From Actinomyces graevenitzii C83 (GTDB taxonomy: Bacteria; Actinomycetota; Actinomycetes; Actinomycetales; Actinomycetaceae), in contig NZ_JH470338.1 in assembly GCF_000239695.1 (NCBI RefSeq), forward strand, positions 865,327 to 929,326: a DNA stretch of 64,000 nucleotides, given 5' to 3'. Positions 36,553 to 45,537 of the stretch are shown here, piece after piece. The notes under the pieces were generated by a model, which was not told the origin of the DNA, did no database searches, and saw nothing but the letters and a program-made list of their open reading frames with translations. A program made the position numbers and the translations under genes. The stretch's first letter is position 1. Each line of letters opens with the position of its first letter.

Positions 36553-37143
36553 GTGAGTGAGATCAACCTGATCTTCATCGGCGATGAGCTGATTACAGGT
36601 CGCGGAGATGCACGGGCCCTGGGCTGGGTGGGGCGCGTTATGGCGCGCACCAACTCGCTAGAGGTTATTGATGCCCCCTCCTGGTCTACGCTGGCCGTTC
36701 CTGGTGAAGTTAGCGCCCAGCTGTCTAACCGTTGGCGTGATGAGGCTGCCCGCCGGGTTGTTCCTGGCGCCCGCAACCTACTGGTAATTGGGGTTGGGGT
36801 GGCAGATGTTACCCACAATGTCAGCACGGCCCGCTCTAGCCTGGCTTTAGCCAATATCATCGACGCCGCCGTAATGTACGAAAAGCTTGAATGCCTGATG
36901 GTTGGCCCGCCGCCGCTAACCGTAGCCAACCCGAAGGCGCTGGCCGCTCTAAACAATGCAGCCCGTGAAGTGTGCCGCCGCCGTAATGTCACCTACGTGG
37001 ACACCTATACCCCGCTGGTTAAGCACGAGCAGTGGCTTACTGACATTGCGCTTAACGACGGCGCCTACCCCGGTCAGGCCGGTTACGGCCTATTGGCTTG
37101 GCTGGTACTGCACCGGGGTTGGAACCAGTGGCTGGGGCTGTAA
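36553..37143 (+). CDS. SGNH/GDSL-fold protein with lost catalytic residues (probable pseudoenzyme)
   Basis: 196 residues from the GTG at 36553; GGAAGG lies 9 nt upstream, while an ATG at 36544 directly abuts it. The fold follows actinobacterial SGNH hydrolases: block I IFIGDELITGRGDARALGWVGR, block III LLVIGVGVADVTHN, block V NDGAYPGQAGYGLLAWLV. The nucleophile Ser of GDS is Glu, the block III Asn is Ala, and the block V His (DxxHP) is Tyr. With all three key residues changed, esterase activity is unlikely. The role is unknown, perhaps binding. The frame is intact, so it is a conserved-looking pseudoenzyme rather than a broken gene. Confidence 0.75.
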   Translation: MSEINLIFIGDELITGRGDARALGWVGRVMARTNSLEVIDAPSWSTLAVPGEVSAQLSNRWRDEAARRVVPGARNLLVIGVGVADVTHNVSTARSSLALANIIDAAVMYEKLECLMVGPPPLTVANPKALAALNNAAREVCRRRNVTYVDTYTPLVKHEQWLTDIALNDGAYPGQAGYGLLAWLVLHRGWNQWLGL

Positions 37144-37184
37144 AAGCTAAGGTTCGCCGCCTGCCACTGGCTGCATAAACAAAA

Positions 37185-37213
37185 AGCGCTGAGCACCTTG
37201 GGTGCTCAGCGCT
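37185..37213. terminator. Bidirectional terminator between the SGNH gene and bL37
   Basis: AGCGCTGAGCACC and GGTGCTCAGCGCT form a perfect 13-bp stem with a 3-nt loop. The right flank is AAGTTTT and the left flank AAAA, so it serves both converging genes. Confidence 0.88.
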
Positions 37214-37222
37214 AAGTTTTAC

Positions 37223-37297
37223 TCAGGCGTTGGGACGCTTACCGTGGTTAGCGCCGCCCTTGGCACGGGCCTTACGCTTACGACCGCGCTTGGACAT
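37223..37297 (-). CDS. 50S ribosomal protein bL37 (24 residues)
   Basis: A very small gene: MSKRGRKRKARAK followed by GGANHGKRPNA. The Arg/Lys-rich start and the ANHGKRPN ending match the tiny actinobacterial ribosomal protein bL37 found in mycobacterial ribosome structures. GAGGAGG lies 6 nt before the ATG, an excellent ribosome site. It sits downstream of rsrA on the same strand, next to the sigR locus as in other actinobacteria. It is easily missed because of its size. Confidence 0.8.
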   Translation of the reverse strand: MSKRGRKRKARAKGGANHGKRPNA

Positions 37298-37395
37298 ACT
37301 GGCCTCCTCGTAATAGGGACTAACACCCCACGAGGGGGCATATAACTAGGCTATTTTTACACATTCGACGCCATGCCACCAAGTGACAAGCGCCG

Positions 37396-37782
37396 CTAAC
37401 TGCGGTAGGTCACTGAGCGAGACACACTCGCTACAGTCGAATCGCTAACCAGCGTGGTGGAAGTAGCCAGCGTAGTGGTGCGCTTTTCTGCGCGTCCATG
37501 GCCGCATTCGCACAGGCCAGGAGTGCATCCGCAAGTGCTAACCACTGCCAGTTGGGTGCGTACCCGCTCCACCAGGGATTGCGGGGCTTGCTCAGCACAC
37601 CGCGAGCGCAACAGACCCTGTAAGTGACGTACGGCGTCGGCCTGGGCTTTGCAGTGCGGGCAGCTGGCCACATGCGCCTGTAGGCGGGCGGTGAGCTGTT
37701 CGTCGCATTCGCGGTCAACAAAGGCGTGTAGGTGCGCCAAGGTTTCGGTGCAGGAACAGCCTTTCGCGGTGGTTTCAGGCAT
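37396..37782 (-). CDS. rsrA: Zinc-binding anti-sigma factor of the RsrA/RshA (ZAS) type
   Basis: 128 residues from the ATG at 37780-37782. The core [20 protein letters not shown]...HVASCPHC carries the His-x3-Cys-x2-Cys motif that coordinates zinc and senses disulfide stress. The tail holds further cysteines ([13 protein letters not shown]), more than usual, then a Thr/Ser-rich end. It binds and inhibits SigR; oxidation releases the sigma factor. The start lies inside the last 8 nt of sigR, so the two are coupled. Confidence 0.9.
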   Translation of the reverse strand: MPETTAKGCSCTETLAHLHAFVDRECDEQLTARLQAHVASCPHCKAQADAVRHLQGLLRSRCAEQAPQSLVERVRTQLAVVSTCGCTPGLCECGHGRAEKRTTTLATSTTLVSDSTVASVSRSVTYRS

Positions 37783-38401
37783 GAGTTTTCTCCTTCGCAA
37801 CGGCTGCGCTAGTTTCAGCGTTCTGCTCGTAACCGTAGTCACGTGCATAGTCGGCTAGTAACTCGCGCAGCTGGGCGCGTCCTCGGTGCAAACGCGACAT
37901 AACCGTGCCTAGCGGGGTATCCATGATTTCGGCGATCTCTTTGTAGGAGAAACCTTCAACATCCGCTAGGTACACGGCCAGGCGGCGGTCTTCGCTGAGC
38001 TCTTGCAGGGCAGACTTGATTTCACTGTCGGGCAGAGAGTCCAGGGCGAAGTCTTCCGCACTGGGTAGTCCTACCGAATCGTGGCTGGCGGCCCGGTGCA
38101 GCTGCCAGTCCTCAACGGAGTCTGAATCTGCCTGTATGGGCTGGCGTTGCTTTTTGCGGTAGGAGTTGATGAAGGTATTGGTCAAAATCCGGTACAGCCA
38201 GGCTTTAAGGTTGGTGCCGTCCTGGTACTGGTTGAAAGCTGCGAAGGCTTTCATGTAGGTGTCTTGAACCAGGTCCTCGGCGTCAGAACTGTTACGGGTC
38301 ATGCGCAGGGCAGCCCCGTAAAGCTGGTCGAGGTAAGGCAGAGCGTCCGCCTGGAAGCGAGCCGAGCGCTGCGCGTCCGTTTCGGTTGTTTGTTCACTCA
38401 T
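37775..38401 (-). CDS. sigR: ECF sigma factor of the SigR/SigH thiol-stress family
   Basis: The 208-residue protein has region 2 ([31 protein letters not shown], then [23 protein letters not shown]) and region 4 ([39 protein letters not shown]). Both are close to SigR/SigH of Streptomyces and Mycobacterium. It directs transcription of thioredoxin and other thiol-repair genes on oxidative or heat stress. An exact SigR-type promoter lies upstream (38466-38492), so it is expected to be autoregulated. It is co-transcribed with rsrA. Confidence 0.94.
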   Translation of the reverse strand: MSEQTTETDAQRSARFQADALPYLDQLYGAALRMTRNSSDAEDLVQDTYMKAFAAFNQYQDGTNLKAWLYRILTNTFINSYRKKQRQPIQADSDSVEDWQLHRAASHDSVGLPSAEDFALDSLPDSEIKSALQELSEDRRLAVYLADVEGFSYKEIAEIMDTPLGTVMSRLHRGRAQLRELLADYARDYGYEQNAETSAAVAKEKTHA

Positions 38402-38465
38402 CACTTACCAGCCTAGCGGTTACGGGCGTGACGCGCCGGGTGGATCGTGATTTCATGCCGGCTTA

Positions 38466-38492
38466 AACGTTTTGGGGGCGGTGGTGATTCCC
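38466..38492 (-). promoter_or_regulatory. SigR-dependent autoregulatory promoter
   Basis: On the minus strand GGGAAT (38492-38487), an 18-nt spacer and GTT (38468-38466) exactly fit the SigR/SigH consensus GGGAAT-N18/19-GTT. It lies 65 bp upstream of the sigR start. Confidence 0.8.
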
Positions 38493-38538
38493 TTTCGTTT
38501 AGGGTTTCTCTATCAGCAATGCTGGCCTATTTGAGACA

Positions 38539-39171
38539 ATGGGGTTTATGAGCGTGCTTTTGCCTTTCTTGCGTCCTTTAGCGGCTATGCCTTTCATCAT
38601 TGATGGTTTGGATGCTGTGGTTAATAGTGATGAACATGCCCAGCGTGCTCAAGGTTTGCTGGAATATGCAGGTTCCTATGGTTTAACCACGCCGCCGGTG
38701 GCGCTGGTTGAAAAGGCTGCTACGGCTACTGGGGCGGTTAGCGCGGTTGCGGGGACGGCTTTGAGTTTGTCGATTGCCCCTGCGGCTAGTGCCTATACGT
38801 TGGCGGCTTTGAATGTGCCGGTTACGCTGATTAATTCCACTTATTTCAATGGCCGGCAGCTGGTGGTGTCGCTAACTCCGGCGCTGCGTGGGGCTGCGCT
38901 TAGTGCCGGTTTGTTGGCTTTGGGGGTGGCCGCTTGCCAGCGTCGCAAGCTTAAGCGGGTTGCTGTTACCGACGACGACGGCGCCACCGGCCAGTGCTGT
39001 AACGGCAAGGCGCATGGTTCTCACCCCGGTCACGGTCACTGCCGCAAGCACAATCATGGTCAGCCGGACCAGTGCCGCAAGCACGGCAAGCACCCGCATG
39101 GTCACGGCCCCCAGGGCCACGGCCATGGCCCGGGACGTTGCTGCCGGCGTCGTCGTAAAGAGCAGGACTAA
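38539..39171 (+). CDS. DoxX-like membrane protein with a His/Cys-rich metal-binding tail
   Basis: The 210-residue protein has an N-terminal part that looks like DoxX: FLRPLAAMPFIIDGLDAV, then three more hydrophobic helices to about residue 130. The last 65 residues are extremely rich in His, Cys, Gly and Lys (HPGHGHCRKHNHG, HPHGHGPQGHGHGPGRCC), a likely metal-binding tail for Ni, Cu or Zn. A second ATG at 38548 is an equally good start. The gene lies back to back with sigR and its stop overlaps the aroA start (TAATG). A role in redox or metal stress is suggested by context only. Confidence 0.7.
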   Translation: MGFMSVLLPFLRPLAAMPFIIDGLDAVVNSDEHAQRAQGLLEYAGSYGLTTPPVALVEKAATATGAVSAVAGTALSLSIAPAASAYTLAALNVPVTLINSTYFNGRQLVVSLTPALRGAALSAGLLALGVAACQRRKLKRVAVTDDDGATGQCCNGKAHGSHPGHGHCRKHNHGQPDQCRKHGKHPHGHGPQGHGHGPGRCCRRRRKEQD

Positions 39172-40589
39172 TGCAAGCTTGGCGCTGTCCTACCCCAAGT
39201 GAACCGATTGACGCCACTGTTTCACTGCCGGGCTCTAAGTCTTTAAGTGCGCGCGCCCTGCTGGCGGCGGCGCTGGCTGATGCCCCTAGCCAAATTGAGG
39301 GTCTGCTTGAAAGCCGCGACACGGCCTTGATGCGTGCGGCGCTGGAGACTTTGGGGGCTCGCTTTACCTGGCATGGTGGCCTGCTGCAGGTAACTCCGCT
39401 GGTTGCTGATCAAAAACCGGCAGGCCCAGCCTCGCCCAAGACAGACTCAGCCGCTCCAGAAGCAAGCCAGGTACAAAAACCGGCAGGCCTGCCGCCTGAC
39501 AACTCCATCCCGGTTATTGACTGTGGGCTGGCGGGCACCGTGATGCGTTTTGTACCGCCCCTGGCCCTGGCCCTGGGCGTTAGTTTGACTTTCACCGGTG
39601 ATCAGGCGGCTTTGGCTCGGCCTATGGAGCCGCTAACCGATGCCCTAGAGGCGTTGGGGGCCAGATTTGAGTGGCATGGGCAGCGCGGGCGTTTGCCTTT
39701 CACTATTCATGGCGCTGGTTTAAACCCTCAAGAGCATCTACAGGTGCAGGTCGATGGCTCTAAATCGAGCCAGTTTGTCTCTGCCCTACTGTATCTAGGG
39801 GCGGCTTTGCAGCTTGGCAGGGCACAAAGCTTAACTATCAGCGCTAAGCAACCTTTGGTATCTGTTCCGCATTTGCAGATGAGTGTGGCCAGCTTGCGCC
39901 AATGCGGCGTGCAAGTGCAGGCTCCCGAGGATTACCGCGCCCAGCAGCTGAGCTGGTGCGTTAGTGGGCGCCCGCGCGGGGGCCGCAGCGTGATTGAACC
40001 TGATCTTTCCAATGCGGGGCCTTTTATTGCCGCGCCGCTGGTGTCCGCTACAGGCGGGCAGGTGCGGATTTTGCATTGGCCCACCCACACCACCCAGGTG
40101 GGGGCTAACTGGGTGGAAATCCTTAAGCTTTTCGGCGCCCAGGTGCAGCTGGATCAGGGCACGCTACTTAGCTCCAGCGGCGCCCTGCGCGGCATTGAAC
40201 GTGATGCCAGCGGGGAAGGCGAGCTGGTACCCACCATGGCGGCGCTAGCTTTAGTGGCTGCCAGTCAGGGCCAGCCCAGCAAGATTTGGGGTATTGGGCA
40301 CCTGCGCGGTCACGAAACTGACCGTTTAGCGGCCATCGCCGCCCAGGCCCGCAAACTTGGGGGGAACGTGGATGAGGGCCAGGATTATTTAGTTTTCCAC
40401 CCCTGTACTTTGCACCCAGCTCACCTGGAGGCCTACGCCGATCACCGCATGGCAACTTTCGCGGCTATTATGGGTTTAAATCTGCCGGGAATTAGCCTGG
40501 ATGATGTGGATGCCACCACCAAAACCATGCCCACATTCACCCAGCTTTGGGACGCCATGCTTAAGAGTGCAGGAGAGGCTATTGGCTAG
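39171..40589 (+). CDS. aroA: 5-enolpyruvylshikimate-3-phosphate (EPSP) synthase
   Basis: The 472-residue protein has LPGSKSLSARALLAAAL at the start, DCGLAGTVMRFVPPLAL (about residue 120), VDGSKSSQFVSALLYLGA and YADHRMATFAAIMGL near the end, as in AroA. It adds enolpyruvate to shikimate-3-phosphate in aromatic amino acid synthesis. An insert at about 80-112 (QKPAGPASPK...QVQKPAGLPPDN) is not usual. It holds a direct DNA repeat of CAAAAACCGGCAGGCC (39411 and 39475), which looks like a recent in-frame expansion. It is coupled to the DoxX-like gene upstream and overlaps rsgA downstream. Confidence 0.94.
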   Translation: MQAWRCPTPSEPIDATVSLPGSKSLSARALLAAALADAPSQIEGLLESRDTALMRAALETLGARFTWHGGLLQVTPLVADQKPAGPASPKTDSAAPEASQVQKPAGLPPDNSIPVIDCGLAGTVMRFVPPLALALGVSLTFTGDQAALARPMEPLTDALEALGARFEWHGQRGRLPFTIHGAGLNPQEHLQVQVDGSKSSQFVSALLYLGAALQLGRAQSLTISAKQPLVSVPHLQMSVASLRQCGVQVQAPEDYRAQQLSWCVSGRPRGGRSVIEPDLSNAGPFIAAPLVSATGGQVRILHWPTHTTQVGANWVEILKLFGAQVQLDQGTLLSSSGALRGIERDASGEGELVPTMAALALVAASQGQPSKIWGIGHLRGHETDRLAAIAAQARKLGGNVDEGQDYLVFHPCTLHPAHLEAYADHRMATFAAIMGLNLPGISLDDVDATTKTMPTFTQLWDAMLKSAGEAIG

Positions 40590-41643
40590 ACGCGATATTG
40601 GTACCGATGATCCGCGTGTGCGGGTGCGTCCCGGTAAGGGTTCGCGTCCACGTACTAAAGTGCGCCCGGCTCATGCTGATGCCGTCACCGGCATGGTTAC
40701 CCGTATTGATCGCGGCCATTACCGTATTCACTTAGATGCCCCATCCCTAACTGAGGATGGTAGCGGCGATATTACCGCCATGAAGGCCCGCGAGCTGGGC
40801 CGAGGCAAAGTGGTTGTGGGCGACCAAGTGGCGGTGGTTGGTGACGTGTCGGGGCGCAAAGACACCTTGGCACGTATGGTGCGTATTGAGCCCCGGCGCA
40901 CCTTGCTGCTGCGTAGCGCTGAGGATGGAGACAGTGCCGGCTCGCAAAAGCCGGTGGTGGCTAACGCTGATTTGCTGGTGGTGGTCACGGCTTTAGCTGA
41001 CCCGCCCCCGCGTCCACGCATGATTGACCGCTATTTAGTGGCCGCCTACGACGCCGGCATGGAACCGCTGCTGGTGCTGACTAAATCTGACCTTGCTGAC
41101 CCCACCGAGCTACTGAGCCTGTATCAGCCCCTGGGGGTGCGTTGCTTAGCAACCACTATCACTGAAAGTGGCATTAGCGGCATTGAGGTGGTGCGTCAGG
41201 CCCTGACCGGTAAGGTTTCGGTGCTGGTAGGCCACTCTGGGGTGGGTAAATCCACCCTGATTAACGCCCTAGTTCCGGCTGCTAACCGAGTAACTGGGCA
41301 TGTCAATGAGGTTACTGGGCGCGGCCGCCACACCTCCACTAACTTGCAGGCTGTGGTTAATCCCGATGGCGGTTGGGTAATTGATACTCCCGGGGTACGT
41401 TCCTTCGGGGTGGCGCATGTGGCCGCCGACGACGTTTTGCGCGGCTTTGCTGATTTGGCTCAGGTAGCTCAAGAGTGCCCACGTGGCTGCAGCCACGAGC
41501 CTGGCGTGATTGACTGCGCACTTGACCAGTGGGCGGATAAAGCAGACGAGGCTTCTACTCGCGAAACTCGCTGCGGCCGGGTAGATTCCTTTAGGCGCCT
41601 GCTGACAGCCTCCCTGGATGCTCAAGATCCAACTAAGGCTTAA
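40582..41643 (+). CDS. rsgA: Ribosome small-subunit-dependent GTPase RsgA
   Basis: 353 residues from the TTG at 40582, preceded by AGGAG and overlapping the aroA stop by 8 nt. After an OB-fold domain, the GTPase motifs come in circularly permuted order: G4 LTKSD, then G1 GHSGVGKST, then G3 DTPGV. A C-terminal zinc finger follows (ECPRGCSHEPGVIDC). It checks late 30S subunit assembly. Pairing with aroA is the usual actinobacterial arrangement. Confidence 0.95.
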   Translation: MARRDIGTDDPRVRVRPGKGSRPRTKVRPAHADAVTGMVTRIDRGHYRIHLDAPSLTEDGSGDITAMKARELGRGKVVVGDQVAVVGDVSGRKDTLARMVRIEPRRTLLLRSAEDGDSAGSQKPVVANADLLVVVTALADPPPRPRMIDRYLVAAYDAGMEPLLVLTKSDLADPTELLSLYQPLGVRCLATTITESGISGIEVVRQALTGKVSVLVGHSGVGKSTLINALVPAANRVTGHVNEVTGRGRHTSTNLQAVVNPDGGWVIDTPGVRSFGVAHVAADDVLRGFADLAQVAQECPRGCSHEPGVIDCALDQWADKADEASTRETRCGRVDSFRRLLTASLDAQDPTKA

Positions 41644-41705
41644 AAACACTTGTAACGTAGACTGGGACTAAGGTCCACACACCTAGCAATCTGGCGAGGC
41701 ATCGC

Positions 41706-42623
41706 ATGACCCATTCACCACTTCCATACCCAACTAGTGTGCGTTCATCATTGCATGATATTCGCTCGCAAATCAGCCTGTTGCCGGCGCAAAGGCGAGT
41801 TTTAGAAGTAGTTGAGGGCGCTGGCCAGCCTATTTCCAGTGCTGAGGTGGCTAAAACCTTAAAGCTGCATCCCAACACTGCCCGTGAGCATCTTGATGCA
41901 CTGTTAAACGCTGGCTTGGTTACCACGCTGCCGATGCGCACGGGTAAGCGCGGACGTCCGACCTTGCTTTACAGTGTCACTACCCTGGATCCCAACCAGA
42001 TTTTAAGCACCTATCTGGATGTTATTACTGCTACCGCTATTTCTTTAGCTGAAGGTAGCGATGGCGTGGCTCAGGCTATTGCGGTAGGTAAAAACTGGGC
42101 GGGCTTAACCTGCCCGCAACCTGCCCAAACCGGCTTCCAGGGCACCAGTGGCGCCGTCGCCCCCAGCGCCGTTAGCAGCGCAGAAGCGGCAAGCGCAGCC
42201 GCAGCAACCAGCGACGCCGTCGCCACCAAGTCCAGCAACCTAAGCCAGGCATGTGCTGACGGGGCGGGTGACGCCAACGGGGTAGATGAGGCAAGCGCAG
42301 CCGATGAGTCCAACATGACCCAGCGCCTGGAAAACGCTATTGCCCAGCTCAGGCCTATCTTCACGGTTATGGGTTTTGCGCCGGAACTAGCCCAAAACAA
42401 GCTAGTGCTGCGCTCGTGCCCATTCGCTAAAGGCGGCTGGCCCCACCCCCTGGTGTGCATCATTCACGAGGCCTATATTGCTGAGCTGCTGACGCGTTCC
42501 AGTGGCGTGAGGGTGGTTTCTAGCGCTGAGCTCAAGCTACACCCGCAGCTGGCTAGCGCCTGGCTGGTGGAGCTAAAACGCAACAAAACCACCTGCTCGG
42601 TAGGTGTTTGCGACTGCTGCTAA
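41706..42623 (+). CDS. Winged-helix transcriptional regulator with Cys-rich C-terminus
   Basis: The 305-residue protein has an N-terminal HTH (LLPAQRRVLEVVEGAGQPISSAEVAKTLKLHPNTAREHLDAL, then a wing GKRGRPTLLY). Next is an Ala/Ser-rich linker of about 60 residues, then a sensor half with LRSCPFAKGGWPHPLVCIIHEAYI and the end TTCSVGVCDCC. The spaced Cys residues could hold an Fe-S cluster or metal, as in SufR-like regulators. It converges with the nitrite reductase gene next door, and a role in sensing NO, nitrite or copper is a reasonable inference. The exact family and ligand are unproven. Confidence 0.72.
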   Translation: MTHSPLPYPTSVRSSLHDIRSQISLLPAQRRVLEVVEGAGQPISSAEVAKTLKLHPNTAREHLDALLNAGLVTTLPMRTGKRGRPTLLYSVTTLDPNQILSTYLDVITATAISLAEGSDGVAQAIAVGKNWAGLTCPQPAQTGFQGTSGAVAPSAVSSAEAASAAAATSDAVATKSSNLSQACADGAGDANGVDEASAADESNMTQRLENAIAQLRPIFTVMGFAPELAQNKLVLRSCPFAKGGWPHPLVCIIHEAYIAELLTRSSGVRVVSSAELKLHPQLASAWLVELKRNKTTCSVGVCDCC

Positions 42624-42643
42624 GCAGCTAGCGCACTAACCAG

Positions 42644-42699
42644 CTTCTGGGCTGACCAGCCACTTTCTGCGCCGACCAGCTGCCTTCTGCGCTGACCAG
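42644..42699 (-). repeat. 20-bp tandem repeats abutting the nirK stop codon
   Basis: Units 42680-42699, 42660-42679 and a 16-bp unit 42644-42659 share CTGGTC(A/G)G(C)GCAGAA on the minus strand. They start immediately after the nirK TAG and fill the gap to the convergent regulator. Confidence 0.88.
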
Positions 42700-45468
42700 C
42701 TACTGCACCTGCAGCACGCCCACGGCGCCTTTTTCCATGTCGGCAAAAGCGTGGGTGACAAAGGTGTAATGGCCCGCCTGCGGCGGCACGAATTCCACAA
42801 AGCCACCCTGGCAGGGCCCCAGGTTTAGCGCCTGCGAGCCACCTGACCAGCGCGCACCGATCTGGTCGGGCCCGCCTAGCGTCCAGGCTCCCTCATAAAA
42901 CACCTGGTCAAACTGGCCTCCCACCACGTGGAAAGTACACGGCAGTGAAGGGCCCGCGTCCATCAGCCAAAAACGCACCCGCTGGCCTACCCCCACCTGC
43001 AAGGGACGGTATTTGTATTGGAAAGCCATGCCGTTAAACGCCATTAGATCTGGGGTTTTGGCAGCCACCTTAGCTTCATCGGTGGACCCACCTTCAGGCC
43101 CTAGGTAAATTTCCGACTGGATCAGCACAAACTCGTGATCCACCTGGCTAAGCCCAGGCGGGTCAATAATCACCGCGCCATGCATACCTGCTGCCAAGTG
43201 CACACTCATGGGCGCAGTTGAGCAGTGGTAGAGCCAAATGCCGCTGCGGGTGGCAGTGAAGTTATATTGCAGGCTTTGGCCCGGCGAGATTGAACGCATG
43301 GGTTTATCGGGCGCCAGCACCCCGGCATGGAAGTCAATGGAGTGACTCATAGTGCCGTCGTTGACCAGGGTGATTTCAAAGCGGTCACCTACCTGGCCGC
43401 GCAGCACCGGGCCTGGCACAGCCCCGTTATAGGTCATGCGTTTTTGGGTTACCCCCGCCCCCACCTGGGCGGTTATTTCGCTAACGCGCAGAGTGTGGCG
43501 GTGCACTGTGCCCGGCGCCTGGGGGCGTGGGGCACGCGCGTCATGGGCTTTAAAGTAGCTGGGCGGCTGCCAGTTTAGATCCACCTGGGCGCTTTGGCTG
43601 CTGGCCGAATGCTGGTGCCCGCTGTGGCTAGTGTTGCTGGAAGCCCCAGCCACTTTCACGTCAAACACCATCCCCATGGCGCGGTGTCCGGCCACCGAGC
43701 ACCAGCCAGCAATTGGCTCGCGCACATTGTTAACCGTAATGGTTTTACTCTCCCCCACCGCTAAACGCCCGGTGGTTTGCCCAGTTGCCAGCACTAAATC
43801 ATGCACTTCAGAGCCGGTGTTTTTCAGGGTTAGCCGCAGCGTCGCCCCCACTGGCACATCCACACTGGAGGGCACAAAGCTCATGCCTTTAATGGTGATG
43901 TTGGCGTTGACCACCTGGCCGCTGCCGCCAGCGCTGGCACTGCCCTGCCCGGTGCCTAGCCCCATAAGTCCGCCCGGGGTTTGGGTTGAGCTGGCACTTG
44001 CACCAGCCACGACGGCGACAGCGGCAGTTACCAGCCCGGCTAGGGCCCCGCGTCGGTCCGGGGTTTGGGTTGCGCCAGTGGCCCCCGCACTCTGCGCGCT
44101 CGCAGTTGGCGCGGCACCTGCCCTCTGGGCAGCGGCGTTTGTGTTCTTAGCTGCCCGGGTTTTAGCGCCACCGGCAGTGGCCGTCTTAGTTAAGGTGACG
44201 GTGGAGGGCGGGGCGGCGCTAGTGTCTCCCTTGCGTCGGGCCTGAATAGCTTGGCCTGCGGCCACAAAGAAATAAGCCCCGGCCAGAGCCGCGCTCAAAC
44301 CGGTTACGCCCCGCACCGCAGGTGGCAGCGGCAGGCAAGCTAGCGCCAGGCACAGGTTAATGGTGGTGATCCGCCACCAGGTGTAACGGTCCATAATGGC
44401 GTGGGTTAGGCGCGACATTGCCGGGCCTCCCCCAAGCATCACCGGGGTTAAGAAGCTAAGCGCCGCCAGCAAGATTTGCAGGGCAAAACCGCTAACCACC
44501 GCTAAACGCAGGCCATGGGCCACCGCGCGGGCGGCGTCGTCGTTAGCGGCGTAAGAAACCCCCACGCCTAAACGAATTACGCACCAGGCCAGCCAAGCCA
44601 AGGCGGCGGCAGTAGACAGGCCCGCATAGTTAGTTACCCCCTTGCGTGCCCCGGTACGCCACAGCGGCGCCACCACGGCGACGGCGCTTAACAGATAAAG
44701 CAGAGCCCCAATCCCAGCCAGGGGCCGCCACAACCCAGAAAAAGCAATCACCGCCACCGCTAAAGCCAGGCCGGGCAAAGCTCGTTGCGCTTGACGCGGG
44801 GCTACCGGCTCCATCTTGGTGCGCAGCATGGTAGGCCACAGCACCACCAGCGTGCCCAGCACAGTGATACCCAAAACCCCCAGTACCATGATCGGCACAT
44901 GGGCTAAATACATGCGGTTTGACCAGGCCGCTTGCCCTTTAAAGTCAAAGTATTTAATAGACCAGCCGGCCAGTGCCCCCACCATTAGGTAGCTGAGGGA
45001 GCAAATGTAGTAGTCCACCAGCGCCGCCATGCGGGCCGCCACCGCGCGGCGTTTTTGCACCACCATGGCCACCACGCCCAGCGTCGCACTCACCGCCACG
45101 CAGCTAGCCCCCACGCCAATTACGATCTGGCTATTAATGCACACCCCGGTGATTACCAGAGCGGCGCCCACGCTGTGCAGGCCTAGGCGCCCATTTAGCA
45201 TCAGCGCTCCACCCCAGGCGGGCCGGTGTAGGAGGGTGTCGGCAAAATGGGCGCTCCAAATAGTGATAGCGCTACCCAAGGCCCCTAGCAGGGCCGCATG
45301 TAGCGGCGCCCAAGCATCTAGATTGGGCCACAGTTGGGCGTATTTGCCAGCTAGCAGCACCAGGGCAGTAAAAATCCAAGCCACCACCACAGCGTTGCGT
45401 TTTATCTGGGTGGTGCGCCGATGCGGTCGGGGTTGGGGGCTTTTGGCTGGGGGCTGGGTGATTTCCAT
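42700..45468 (-). CDS. nirK: Copper nitrite reductase (NirK-like) fused to a multi-pass membrane domain and an extra cupredoxin
   Basis: 922 residues. Residues 1 to about 405 hold roughly ten membrane helices. An Ala/Thr-rich linker follows and a further helix starting DRRGALAGLVTAAVAVVAG. A cupredoxin at about 520-610 has type-1 copper ligands (EVHDL, WCSVAGHRAMGM). The C-terminal 280 residues form the two-domain NirK fold. HSIDFHAG gives type-2 His and the catalytic Asp, YHCSTAPMSVHLAAGMHG gives His, Cys, His and Met, and CTFHVVGG and THAFADMEKG follow. It reduces nitrite to NO outside the membrane, with the extra cupredoxin as likely electron donor. The next upstream gene encodes an NnrS-like protein. 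Confidence 0.85.
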   Translation of the reverse strand: MEITQPPAKSPQPRPHRRTTQIKRNAVVVAWIFTALVLLAGKYAQLWPNLDAWAPLHAALLGALGSAITIWSAHFADTLLHRPAWGGALMLNGRLGLHSVGAALVITGVCINSQIVIGVGASCVAVSATLGVVAMVVQKRRAVAARMAALVDYYICSLSYLMVGALAGWSIKYFDFKGQAAWSNRMYLAHVPIMVLGVLGITVLGTLVVLWPTMLRTKMEPVAPRQAQRALPGLALAVAVIAFSGLWRPLAGIGALLYLLSAVAVVAPLWRTGARKGVTNYAGLSTAAALAWLAWCVIRLGVGVSYAANDDAARAVAHGLRLAVVSGFALQILLAALSFLTPVMLGGGPAMSRLTHAIMDRYTWWRITTINLCLALACLPLPPAVRGVTGLSAALAGAYFFVAAGQAIQARRKGDTSAAPPSTVTLTKTATAGGAKTRAAKNTNAAAQRAGAAPTASAQSAGATGATQTPDRRGALAGLVTAAVAVVAGASASSTQTPGGLMGLGTGQGSASAGGSGQVVNANITIKGMSFVPSSVDVPVGATLRLTLKNTGSEVHDLVLATGQTTGRLAVGESKTITVNNVREPIAGWCSVAGHRAMGMVFDVKVAGASSNTSHSGHQHSASSQSAQVDLNWQPPSYFKAHDARAPRPQAPGTVHRHTLRVSEITAQVGAGVTQKRMTYNGAVPGPVLRGQVGDRFEITLVNDGTMSHSIDFHAGVLAPDKPMRSISPGQSLQYNFTATRSGIWLYHCSTAPMSVHLAAGMHGAVIIDPPGLSQVDHEFVLIQSEIYLGPEGGSTDEAKVAAKTPDLMAFNGMAFQYKYRPLQVGVGQRVRFWLMDAGPSLPCTFHVVGGQFDQVFYEGAWTLGGPDQIGARWSGGSQALNLGPCQGGFVEFVPPQAGHYTFVTHAFADMEKGAVGVLQVQ

Positions 45469-45537
45469 GGCAGTTTTCTTGGTAGCGAGGCGGGCTTGGA
45501 AGCCAGAAGCTTGGTTGCTTAGCTGGGCATAATCGGA

